DNA of 10,693 bases from Pseudomonadota bacterium (GTDB taxonomy: Bacteria > Pseudomonadota > Gammaproteobacteria > Legionellales > Legionellaceae): assembly GCA_021807845.1 (NCBI GenBank), contig JAKBCM010000033.1, forward strand, positions 1-10,693, read 5' to 3'. The notes below the pieces were generated by a model. The model was not told the origin of the DNA. It made no database searches and saw only the letters and a program-made list of their open reading frames with translations. The translations under genes were made by a program, and so were the position numbers. Positions 1 through 5,656 of the stretch are shown here, in pieces. Position 1 is the stretch's first letter, and every line of letters starts with the position of its first letter.

Positions 1-106
1 ACGACAACATGACCCCTGCGGAGAACCGCAGCGACGAGGGAGGCCTGACCTTAGGTTTTCCTTGGCGCTCGTCGCTCCGTCGTTCGGAACTCACTCGTTC
101 CTCTTT
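1..106. repeat. G+C-rich structured sequence at the window edge
   Basis: I see no gene here. The stretch is richer in G+C than the rest of the window (about 57% by hand count, against about 40%). It holds a perfect 6-bp hairpin, CTGCGG at 16-21 with CCGCAG at 26-31 around a 4-nt loop. An 8-bp inverted repeat follows, GCGACGAG at 31-38 with CTCGTCGC at 68-75. It reads like a dispersed structured repeat rather than Legionella-type coding sequence. It adjoins the xanthine-dehydrogenase-like fragment, so both may be foreign to this chromosome. Confidence 0.4.
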
Positions 107-362
107 CGTCGTATTTCATTTCTTCGCACACCGCATAACCGAGCGCCTGAATCATGCCACCTTCGATCTGGCCGCTTGCCGTGAGCGGATTGATGATGAT
201 CCGTCCTTTCACGCTGATTTTATCATCAGCAGTTGCCACATCACCAATCTTCGCTATGACCCCATTAACTGCGACAAGTCCCTCTTCAATCCAACGCTCC
301 ATTTCTCTTCTGGATCCAAACCCTGATTGACTTAAAATTTTTTGTAACCTTTCACTACTCAT
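51..362 (-). CDS. rluB: RluB-type pseudouridine synthase, N-terminal fragment fused to foreign sequence
   Basis: RluB makes pseudouridine in helix 89 of 23S rRNA (E. coli position 2605). Residues 1-54 match the N-terminal S4 RNA-binding domain of RluB/RsuA enzymes (MSSERLQKILSQSGFGSRRE and what follows). After about residue 54 (nt 203) the family sequence stops. The catalytic domain, with its conserved Gly-Arg-Leu-Asp motif, is absent. The frame instead runs through a xanthine-dehydrogenase-like stretch and unrelated codons to a TAA at 51-53. RluB is normally about 250-300 residues, so this 103-residue reading frame cannot be an active synthase. The ATG at 360-362 overlaps the end of scpB by 8 nt, which supports the start and operon membership. 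The true gene presumably continued beyond the junction. Confidence 0.75.
   Translation of the reverse strand: MSSERLQKILSQSGFGSRREMERWIEEGLVAVNGVIAKIGDVATADDKISVKGRIIINPLTASGQIEGGMIQALGYAVCEEMKYDERGTSEFRTTERRAPRKT
107..200 (-). pseudogene. Fragment like the molybdopterin-binding subunit of xanthine dehydrogenase/aldehyde oxidase
   Basis: Read on the minus strand in frame with rluB, this encodes about 31 residues including INPLTASGQIEGGMIQALGY and then a Glu-Glu-Met-x-Tyr-Asp run. In the large subunit of xanthine dehydrogenase/aldehyde oxidase, a similar stretch (Gly-Arg-x-Ile-Asn-Pro-Leu, then Gly-Gln-x-x-Gly-Gly-x-x-Gln) lies near the C-terminal third. There is no start, no flanking domain, and the similarity ends near 107. 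Base composition is clearly higher in G+C than rluB and scpB. It is either a recombined remnant or a chimeric join in the assembly. The family call is from memory of the motif. Confidence 0.6.
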
Positions 363-894
363 GATGGTTCATGCCTTGTTCTATAGGAATAACGGGTAAA
401 TCACCAATGCTTTTCAGATTAAAATAATCAAGAAAAGTATGGGTTGTTGCATAGACTGCAGGTTTACCAGGAACATCTCGCCGACCCACGATATGGATCC
501 ATTCACGCTCTATTAATGTTTTTAGCATCGTACTACTCACTGAAACCCCACGAATCTCTTCGATATCTGCTCGAGTCACAGGTTGTCTGTAAGCAATGAT
601 GGCAAGAACCTCTAAAAATGCTTGTGAATATTTGGTTGGTTTTTCAGATAATAACCGAATAATCCAGCTGCTATACTCTTTTTTGGTTTGCAAAGTATAC
701 CCTCTTGCGACTTCTTTTAATTCAATTGCGCGAGACTCATACTCCATACTTAAACGTTTTAGTGCCTGTTCTAGCATAGAAGTACTAGGTTTTTCCCAAT
801 CATCAAACACAGACAACATATCTTCAATGGTTAATGGATGTGCGCTACTCATCAGCAAAGCTTCAATGATTTGTTTCAATTCAAGCTCATCCAT
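355..894 (-). CDS. scpB: Segregation and condensation protein B (ScpB)
   Basis: ScpB is a small dimeric winged-helix (kite) subunit that, with the kleisin ScpA, joins SMC to form bacterial condensin for chromosome compaction and segregation. From the chosen ATG (892-894) the protein has 179 residues. It shows the family signatures: an N-terminal Glu-Ala-Leu-Leu-Met-Ser-Ser-x-x-Pro-Leu helix, then ALEVLAIIAYRQPVTR-like sequence (here FLEVLAIIAYRQPVTRADIE), the following Ile-Arg-Gly-Val, and a Gly-Arg-Arg-Asp-x-Pro-Gly-x-Pro segment. The frame stays open upstream to another ATG at 924. I prefer the inner start because family members begin with this helix and it leaves the usual short overlap (8 nt) with scpA. 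The 3' end overlaps rluB by 8 nt. Confidence 0.93.
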   Translation of the reverse strand: MDELELKQIIEALLMSSAHPLTIEDMLSVFDDWEKPSTSMLEQALKRLSMEYESRAIELKEVARGYTLQTKKEYSSWIIRLLSEKPTKYSQAFLEVLAIIAYRQPVTRADIEEIRGVSVSSTMLKTLIEREWIHIVGRRDVPGKPAVYATTHTFLDYFNLKSIGDLPVIPIEQGMNHHE

Positions 895-1687
895 GACGTG
901 GTGCCTGTAGATAGATAGATGCATGTGGTTCTCGTTGGATCAAAACGACTAATGATTGCCTAGCTAATTCAAGGACTGCCAATAAGGTCACAACAAGTCC
1001 CATACGACCCTCAACAGGTTGTAAAAATTGTACAAACTCTATGAGTTTTTGGTGTTTAAGCTTTTGTAATATAGAGGTCATTTTTTCACGAACTGACAAC
1101 AATTCTCGGGTCACATGATGATGACTGACCAACTTTTGACGAGACAGCACATTCATCAATGCCTCTTTTATTGCATCCAAACCCACACTTGGAAGTGCTT
1201 TTTGAGGCATCTGAAGGTTTGTTGAAACACTCAATTGAAACACATCACGATCTTGCCTGGGAAGACTGTCCATCAAGTCAGCAGCACACTTAAATTGTTC
1301 ATAGAGTTGAAGACGCCTGACCAATTCCATACGCGGATCTTCTTCAATCTCCATCAGGCACTCTGTACGAGGTAATAAAAGCCTTGATTTGATTTCTATT
1401 AAGAGAGCCGCCATCACCAAATAATCGGCAGCCAATTCAAGGCGCCGCATCTCTAACCATTCAATATATTGCATGTACTGTTCAGTAATCTTAGCCATCG
1501 GAATATCAAGGATATCGATATTCTGTTCGCGAATTAAATACAACAGTAAATCCAGAGGACCTGTAAATGAGTCTAGCAATACTTCTAAAGCATCAGGGGG
1601 TATAAATAAATCCCGAGGTAGCTCTGTGAAAGGCTTGCCAGATATAACAGCCAAAACCATAGGCTCTTCGGCCATGACCTCATTCAT
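887..1687 (-). CDS. scpA: Segregation and condensation protein A (ScpA kleisin)
   Basis: ScpA is the kleisin that bridges the SMC heads and binds ScpB. The 266-residue product carries the family core from about residue 38: a Phe-x-Gly-Pro-Leu-Asp-Leu-Leu-Leu-Tyr-Leu-Ile motif, then Asp-Ile-x-x-Ile-Pro-Met-Ala-Lys-Ile-Thr-Glu-Gln-Tyr, and an Ala-Ala-x-Tyr-Leu-Val-Met-Ala-Ala helix ending in Ile-Lys-Ser-Arg-Leu-Leu-Leu-Pro. A C-terminal winged-helix region follows. An extra N-terminal tail of about 35 residues precedes the core. The ATG at 1685-1687 shares one base with the trpS stop (TGATG), so translational coupling is likely. A start five codons later (Met-Ala-Glu-Glu) is also possible. No Shine-Dalgarno is clear for either. 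Confidence 0.93.
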   Translation of the reverse strand: MNEVMAEEPMVLAVISGKPFTELPRDLFIPPDALEVLLDSFTGPLDLLLYLIREQNIDILDIPMAKITEQYMQYIEWLEMRRLELAADYLVMAALLIEIKSRLLLPRTECLMEIEEDPRMELVRRLQLYEQFKCAADLMDSLPRQDRDVFQLSVSTNLQMPQKALPSVGLDAIKEALMNVLSRQKLVSHHHVTRELLSVREKMTSILQKLKHQKLIEFVQFLQPVEGRMGLVVTLLAVLELARQSLVVLIQREPHASIYLQAPRHG

Positions 1688-2901
1688 CAATAATCCAACC
1701 CTATCACCTCACGTACTTCATTTAATGTTTTAGTGGCTTCTTCACGAGCTTGTTCACTTCCCTCAGCCACTACACGTTTTACTGAGCCTAGATCTTCTTC
1801 ATATTCTTTAATGGCAGTTTGAATGGGGATGAGCTCTTCTTTAACAGCATCAATCACAGGACGTTTACAATCAACGCACCCAATCCCTGCTGAACGACAT
1901 CCATTTTGTACCCATGCCTGGACTTCTTCATTAGAATATATTTTGTGAAATTGCCAAACAGGGCATTTTTCAGGGTCACCAGGATCAGTCCGCCTGATAC
2001 GAGCAGGATCAGTAGGCATGGTCAAAATCTTTTTTTCAACATCATCAAGCGGCTCACGGAGATTAATCGTATTATGATACGACTTAGACATTTTAAGCCC
2101 ATCAAGACCTGGCATTTTAGAATGGTCGGTTAACAGTGGTTGCGGTTCTGGTAAAATAATTTTACCAATACCTTCTAAATATCCGAGTAATCGTTCTTTG
2201 TCACCCATGGATAAGTTATGCTGATTTTCAAGCAATGCTCTTGCCGTATTCAGTGATTCATGACAGCCATTTTGTTGAAAATCTTGCCGCAACTCACTAT
2301 ACAGCTTTCCATTTTTTTTACCCATTTTTTTTATTGCATCAATCGCTTGTCCTTCAAAGTTTGACTCGCGACCATAAATAAAATTAAACCGTCTGGCAAC
2401 TTCACGAATCAGCTCAATATGAGCGACTTGATCCTCACCAACAGGCACTAGATCGCCTTTATAAAGCAGTACATCGGCACTTTGTAACAATGGATACCCA
2501 AGAAAACCATAAGTAGATAAATCCTTTTCACTGAGTTTCTCTTGCTGATCTTTGTAGGTAGGAACACGCTCTAACCAACCTAATGGGGTGATCATGGAAA
2601 GCAATAAATGCAACTCAGCATGCTCAGGAACCCAAGATTGAATAAAAATCCGTGATAAACTGGGATTAAGACCACAAGCTAACCAATCAACGATCATTTC
2701 CCAGACTAATTTTTCTAAAATACCTGGTTCATCATATCGTGTTGTTAGACCATGCCAATCTGCAGCAAAGAAATAGCAATCATATTGGTGCTGTAGTTTT
2801 GCCCAATTTTTTAATATCCCATGGTAATGTCCCAGATGTGAGTTACCACTCACTCTCATTCCTGAAACGACTCTTTTGTTAGCATTAAATAGACCAGACA
2901 T
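1687..2901 (-). CDS. trpS: Tryptophanyl-tRNA synthetase, long form with a predicted 4Fe-4S cysteine motif
   Basis: This cytosolic class I synthetase charges tRNA-Trp with tryptophan using ATP. Visible signatures are the HIGH-type GNSHLGHY at residues 19-26 and the KMSKS loop at 270-274. At 404 residues it is about 70 longer than the common ~334-residue bacterial enzyme. The extra sequence lies at about 191-262, just before KMSKS. In the C-terminal anticodon-binding part are Cys313, Cys335, Cys342 and Cys345 (Cys-x21-Cys-x6-Cys-x2-Cys), close to the motif that binds a 4Fe-4S cluster in Thermotoga maritima TrpRS. The ATG has a good GAGGG ribosome binding site. It sits 20 nt after yciO and shares a base with scpA, so it is mid-operon. 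Confidence 0.96.
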   Translation of the reverse strand: MSGLFNANKRVVSGMRVSGNSHLGHYHGILKNWAKLQHQYDCYFFAADWHGLTTRYDEPGILEKLVWEMIVDWLACGLNPSLSRIFIQSWVPEHAELHLLLSMITPLGWLERVPTYKDQQEKLSEKDLSTYGFLGYPLLQSADVLLYKGDLVPVGEDQVAHIELIREVARRFNFIYGRESNFEGQAIDAIKKMGKKNGKLYSELRQDFQQNGCHESLNTARALLENQHNLSMGDKERLLGYLEGIGKIILPEPQPLLTDHSKMPGLDGLKMSKSYHNTINLREPLDDVEKKILTMPTDPARIRRTDPGDPEKCPVWQFHKIYSNEEVQAWVQNGCRSAGIGCVDCKRPVIDAVKEELIPIQTAIKEYEEDLGSVKRVVAEGSEQAREEATKTLNEVREVIGLDY

Positions 2902-2921
2902 TCAAACCCTCAATGATTAGC

Positions 2922-3542
2922 TTACCTAAAAGGAGTTGGATCCCCTTTTCCTTCTCGTATGATGACTGGGTAATCCCCCGTCAAATCAACCACTGTCGTA
3001 GGTTGATATCCACAATTTCCTCCATCAATCACCAAGTCAACTTGATTACCTAATAAATCTTTAATAGATTCAGGTTCACTCAATGGTGCTGATGCTCCTG
3101 GTAAAATAAGTGTCGTACTCATCAGCGGGGCATCTAAGCACTCTAATAATGACAATGTAATTGTATTTTCAGGAACTCTTAATCCGAGCGTTTTGCGCTT
3201 GGGATGTAACATCAATCGAGGAACTTCACTTGTAGCTGTCAAAATAAAGGTATAAGAACCAGGTGTGAATGCTTTCAACAGTCGAAAAATAGGATTACTC
3301 ACCCGTGCATACATGGAAAGCTGTGACAAATCATAGCAAACCAGGGTCATATTATGATGTTTACCTAGCTGACGTAATCGTCTGATTCGTTCCAAGGCTG
3401 ATTTATTACCAAGACCACACCCCAAGGCATATCCTGAGTCTGTGGGATACACAATTAATCCGCCTTCTTCAATAATAGTAGCCGCCTGACGCAATAATCT
3501 TGATTGTGGATTATCCGGATGAATGGCAAAAATTTGACTCAT
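2922..3542 (-). CDS. yciO: YciO, TsaC/Sua5-superfamily (threonylcarbamoyl-AMP synthase-like) protein
   Basis: The 206 residues align from memory over the full length with E. coli YciO: Ile-His-Pro-Asp-Asn-Pro-Gln at 7-13, VYPTDSGYALGC at 31-42, TPGSYTFIL at 93-101, and KRKTLGLRVP at 115-124. The C-terminal part ends Pro-Thr-Thr-Val-Val-Asp-Leu-Thr and Arg-Glu-Gly-x-Gly-Asp. The family fold binds ATP, bicarbonate and threonine to make threonylcarbamoyl-AMP for the t6A tRNA modification. YciO is a paralogue whose own role is not settled, so calling it the essential t6A enzyme would be too strong. The ATG is preceded by AAGGA at good spacing. The gene begins 13 nt after rnm, the same pairing as yciV-yciO in E. 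coli. Confidence 0.92.
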   Translation of the reverse strand: MSQIFAIHPDNPQSRLLRQAATIIEEGGLIVYPTDSGYALGCGLGNKSALERIRRLRQLGKHHNMTLVCYDLSQLSMYARVSNPIFRLLKAFTPGSYTFILTATSEVPRLMLHPKRKTLGLRVPENTITLSLLECLDAPLMSTTLILPGASAPLSEPESIKDLLGNQVDLVIDGGNCGYQPTTVVDLTGDYPVIIREGKGDPTPFR

Positions 3543-3555
3543 AAATGTAAGATCC

Positions 3556-4383
3556 TTATATGTTCCATTGACGCCAAATGGGAATACAGTTTACCGGCAA
3601 AGGTCGCTGTTGGCCAAGGGGGGTTCGAGATACTCCATCATGATGATAATCAGAACCAGTGGATGCCAGTAAGTCAAATCGAAGACAAAGACCTGCCAAT
3701 TCATTCATATCCATGGTTGTCATCTCACCAGAAACAACCTCCATCCCATCACCACCAACCTGTTTAAAATCACGAATCAATTCATATAATTTGCTACGGG
3801 TTAATCCGTACTTAAGAGGGTGTGCAATCACGGCTTGCCCTTGAGCTTGATGAATGACTTGAACTGCTTCATCTATGCTCACCCAAGCAGTGGGTACAAA
3901 CGCTGGGCGTCCAACAGCTAGATATCTTTTAAACGCCTGTTTTATATCTTGAACTTTACCCTCGTTTACCAACAAATGGGCATAATGTGCTCGACTCACT
4001 CTTTCATGACCGGCCAAAGCACACGCTTTATCAAAAGCATCATCTACCCCACAATTTGCTAATCCACTTCCTATTTCTTTAGCACGTGCCATACGCTTTT
4101 CATTTTGACAAGCAATTAACCGATGTAATGATGGATCATCAGCGTCAATGTGTAACCCTAAAATATGAATATCGTATTTTTTCCATCGGACACTTAATTC
4201 TATTCCATTGATGATCTTGATGGTGGAATTCTCTGCCGCTTCATGTAATGGCATCAGGCCTTCAATGGTATCATGATCAGTCAGGGCTAAAATGGATACA
4301 TTTGCATTTAGCGCTTTCATAAATAAATCATGAGGACTTAACCCCCCATCTGAAAATAGGCTGTGGCAGTGTAGATCTATCAA
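3556..4383 (-). CDS. rnm: PHP-domain 5'-3' exoribonuclease (RNase AM, YciV/TrpH family)
   Basis: The E. coli relative (YciV, RNase AM) is a metal-dependent 5'-3' exoribonuclease acting on short RNA and the 5' ends of rRNAs. The 275-residue product has the PHP metal ligands in order: Asp-Leu-His-Cys-His-Ser at 3-8 with Asp12, Leu-Thr-Asp-His-Asp-Thr at 34-39, Gly-Ile-Glu at 60-62, His73, Ile-Ala-His-Pro at 186-189, and Gly-Ser-Asp-Tyr-His at 243-247. The start is TTG (4381-4383). An in-frame TGA lies two codons upstream, so no earlier start is possible, and the PHP motif begins right after it. This is the first gene of the leftward operon, with a TATAAT box upstream at 4416-4421. Confidence 0.93.
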   Translation of the reverse strand: MIDLHCHSLFSDGGLSPHDLFMKALNANVSILALTDHDTIEGLMPLHEAAENSTIKIINGIELSVRWKKYDIHILGLHIDADDPSLHRLIACQNEKRMARAKEIGSGLANCGVDDAFDKACALAGHERVSRAHYAHLLVNEGKVQDIKQAFKRYLAVGRPAFVPTAWVSIDEAVQVIHQAQGQAVIAHPLKYGLTRSKLYELIRDFKQVGGDGMEVVSGEMTTMDMNELAGLCLRFDLLASTGSDYHHDGVSRTPLGQQRPLPVNCIPIWRQWNI

Positions 4384-4415
4384 GTTTCAAACCATCATCA
4401 TTCACTAGGTACGCT

Positions 4416-4421
4416 ATTATA
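4416..4421 (-). promoter_or_regulatory. Likely -10 box of the rnm-yciO-trpS-scpAB-rluB operon
   Basis: The minus strand reads TATAAT exactly, 32 nt before the rnm TTG start. At 17-18 bp upstream there is only a poor -35 (GCTATT/TGCTAT). The promoter is therefore inferred mainly from the -10 match and its position at the head of the operon. Confidence 0.4.
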
Positions 4422-4471
4422 GTCCATTTTGGATCAAAAATAGCAGAAGAACTTGATGAAACACACTTTTT

Positions 4472-4499
4472 TTGTTTTTTTATAGGTATGCTCTATGAG
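4472..4499 (+). promoter_or_regulatory. Weak promoter candidate for the Cys-rich peptide gene
   Basis: TTGTTT at 4472-4477 and TATGAG at 4494-4499 are 16 bp apart, inside and just after an A/T tract that could act as an upstream element. Both boxes depart from consensus. The leader to the ATG would be about 80 nt. This is only the best pair I could find. Confidence 0.2.
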
Positions 4500-4548
4500 A
4501 TGTCTTAACCTTTTGCTAAGATGACAATCGTAGTATCAAGTTCGTCTT

Positions 4549-4564
4549 TTAATTAATTAATTAA
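4549..4564 (+). repeat. (TTAA)4 tetranucleotide repeat in the peptide leader
   Basis: Four perfect TTAA units lie between the presumed promoter and the ribosome binding site of the Cys-rich peptide gene. The tract is self-complementary and a possible slippage site. Nothing in this single sequence shows that its length varies. Confidence 0.8.
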
Positions 4565-4569
4565 TTTTC

Positions 4570-4574
4570 AAGGA
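4570..4574 (+). promoter_or_regulatory. Ribosome binding site that sets the Cys-rich peptide start
   Basis: AAGGA here lies 8 nt before the ATG at 4583. An in-frame ATG at 4574 overlaps the AAGGA itself and so cannot be served by it. The start at 4583 also gives a standard signal peptide beginning Met-Lys-Lys-Thr. Confidence 0.7.
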
Positions 4575-4582
4575 TGGTTACC

Positions 4583-4792
4583 ATGAAAAAAACATCATTA
4601 GCTGTAGCTGCATTATTAACTACTTTGTCTGCCGCAACAATTCTTCCTGTTGCTTATGCCACAACAGCAGGAACTCAACAAGCAGGATGCACCGGTTGTA
4701 AAGGTTGTGCTGGCTGTAAAGGTTGTTCTGGTTGTAAAGGTTGTTCTGGTGCCAAAACTTGTCAAGGCTGCAAACCTTGTAGCGGAAGTTAA
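4583..4792 (+). CDS. Exported Cys-rich repeat peptide (Cys-x-Gly ladder), possible modified or metal-binding peptide
   Basis: This is a 69-residue protein of no family I can name with certainty. Residues 1-26 form a clear Sec signal peptide: Met-Lys-Lys-Thr, a hydrophobic core, and Ala-Tyr-Ala before the predicted cleavage. The mature part would be about 43 residues with ten cysteines at 36, 39, 42, 45, 48, 51, 54, then 60, 63 and 66. Every step is exactly three residues apart from one gap (Ser-Gly-Ala-Lys-Thr). The repeating unit is Gly-Cys-Lys-Gly-Cys-Ala/Ser. There are no acidic or aromatic residues in the mature part. A signal peptide plus Cys-Gly-Lys repeats recalls the HvfA and bufferin precursors of copper-related modified peptides, but the HvfA Glu-Gly-Lys-Cys-Gly unit is missing and no DUF692-type oxygenase is in the window. 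The next gene downstream is the likely partner. Alternatives are a metallothionein-like periplasmic binder or a thiol reservoir. Confidence 0.85.
   Translation: MKKTSLAVAALLTTLSAATILPVAYATTAGTQQAGCTGCKGCAGCKGCSGCKGCSGAKTCQGCKPCSGS
4694..4747 (+). repeat. Three tandem 18-bp repeats coding the Cys ladder
   Basis: Units at 4694-4711, 4712-4729 and 4730-4747 each follow GGTTGTAAAGGTTGTTCT, with one difference in the first unit and one in the second. Each encodes Gly-Cys-Lys-Gly-Cys-Ala/Ser. In-frame gain or loss of a unit would change the number of cysteines by two. Confidence 0.9.
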
Positions 4793-4810
4793 TCATCAGT
4801 TCATGAAACA

Positions 4811-4849
4811 GTAATTCACTAGCATGAATCAATCGTGTTAGTGAATTAC
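4811..4849 (+). promoter_or_regulatory. 17-bp hairpin between peptide gene and downstream gene
   Basis: GTAATTCACTA at 4811-4821 pairs perfectly with TAGTGAATTAC at 4839-4849. In RNA the stem continues inward with six more pairs (two G-U) to a 5-nt loop at 4828-4832. It starts 18 nt after the peptide stop. No T-run follows on either strand, so it is not a standard intrinsic terminator. An mRNA stabiliser, processing site or partial attenuator that makes peptide outnumber partner protein is the likelier role. Confidence 0.75.
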
Positions 4850-4876
4850 ATCATATACTCATTCCCAGATGAATTT

Positions 4877-5593
4877 ATGCACCACGAGCCTCCATTTATA
4901 CTGCCCACTTTGTCAAAGTGGCACCGAAATAAAATGTTAGGATATGCTGAGCAAGTATTAATCACACAACAGCAGATGACTACCGATCAAGGTCAAAATA
5001 TACTGCATCACACCTTACAAGATAAGCGCCGCCACGTACGGATGAATCATTATCCCAAAGGAGACCGTATCGATAAAACGACAGGCGCTCAGTACTTTTA
5101 TCACTGCCACCGAGAAAACAGGAAAAGCAAGGAGCATGGCCATTTTCATTGTTTTTTGCGATATAAACATATTCCCAAAAGCATCAAACCAACGCCCTTG
5201 AGCGACTGGAAAAAAAATTTTGATAATCCCATGGCGCATATTGTTGCTATTTCCATGAATCGATTTGGCCAACCTATCCGTTTATTTACTGTCAATCGTT
5301 GGGTGACAGATGAAGTCTGGTATGACGGGAAACACGTTGCTCATTTTATCAAACGATATAAAATGACCTTAAATACAGATCCTTATTGGCAAGTGCTCGA
5401 TCAGTGGGTGGATGCAATGCTTCATCTTTTTGCCCCGCAAATTGCCTGGCTTCATCATCATCGCGATCTTGTTATTGCCCATCATCAATTGTTAAAACCC
5501 GATGTCAATATCTATGAAGATGAAACCATTGAAGAGCTCTCACACATTTCAATTGATTTGAAAGATCAAGTGAACTGGTTGTTGACTGGATAG
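4877..5593 (+). CDS. Uncharacterised His-rich protein, probably DUF6969 family
   Basis: The 238-residue product has no signal peptide or membrane segment and is probably cytoplasmic. Its core resembles proteins I remember as DUF6969: His-Tyr-Pro-x-Gly-Asp at 58-63, Tyr-Phe-Tyr-His-Cys-His at 73-78, Glu-His-Gly-His-Phe-His at 86-91, Ala-Ile-Ser-Met-x-Arg-Phe-Gly at 124-131, and Leu-Phe-Thr-Val-Asn-Arg-Trp-Val-Thr at 136-144. The clustered His/Glu residues look like a metal site, which is inference; no activity is known to me. The frame stays open upstream to a GTG at 4835, but that codon lies inside the hairpin and adds 14 residues unlike the family, so the ATG at 4877 is preferred. No strong Shine-Dalgarno is visible, which suggests low or coupled translation. 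It lies 84 nt after the Cys-rich peptide gene, with no obvious terminator between. Confidence 0.8.
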   Translation: MHHEPPFILPTLSKWHRNKMLGYAEQVLITQQQMTTDQGQNILHHTLQDKRRHVRMNHYPKGDRIDKTTGAQYFYHCHRENRKSKEHGHFHCFLRYKHIPKSIKPTPLSDWKKNFDNPMAHIVAISMNRFGQPIRLFTVNRWVTDEVWYDGKHVAHFIKRYKMTLNTDPYWQVLDQWVDAMLHLFAPQIAWLHHHRDLVIAHHQLLKPDVNIYEDETIEELSHISIDLKDQVNWLLTG

Positions 5594-5656
5594 AGAGGCT
5601 TGCATCATAGCCTGCTCATGTACTATTCTTGCAGTATATTTATAAAACATGCCAAT

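Larger units (their letters stand above)
4384..4582. other. Divergent intergenic control region
   Basis: About 200 bases separate the leftward rnm operon from the rightward Cys-rich peptide gene. They hold a TATAAT on the minus strand at 4416-4421, a T7-G-T7 tract at 4467-4481, a weak rightward promoter candidate, four TTAA units at 4549-4564, and the peptide ribosome binding site. I see no hairpin terminator and no convincing operator dyad. Confidence 0.6.

Noticed and set aside
9..326. Plus-strand frame of 105 residues
   Set aside because: It is antisense to the rluB fragment and foreign DNA and has no recognisable domain.
4694..4747. Possible CRISPR-like array
   Set aside because: The 18-bp units are directly abutting with no spacers and they encode protein repeats.
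4583..4792. Calling the peptide HvfA or a bufferin
   Set aside because: The Glu-Gly-Lys-Cys-Gly unit is absent, cysteine spacing differs, and no DUF692-family gene is in the window.
4620..4832. Minus-strand frame opposite the Cys-rich peptide
   Set aside because: Its Asn-Leu-Tyr repeats are just the antisense of the 18-bp coding repeats; the plus-strand frame has a signal peptide and ribosome binding site.
4811..4849. Intrinsic terminator
   Set aside because: The stem is strong, but neither side carries a T-run of the kind needed for intrinsic termination.
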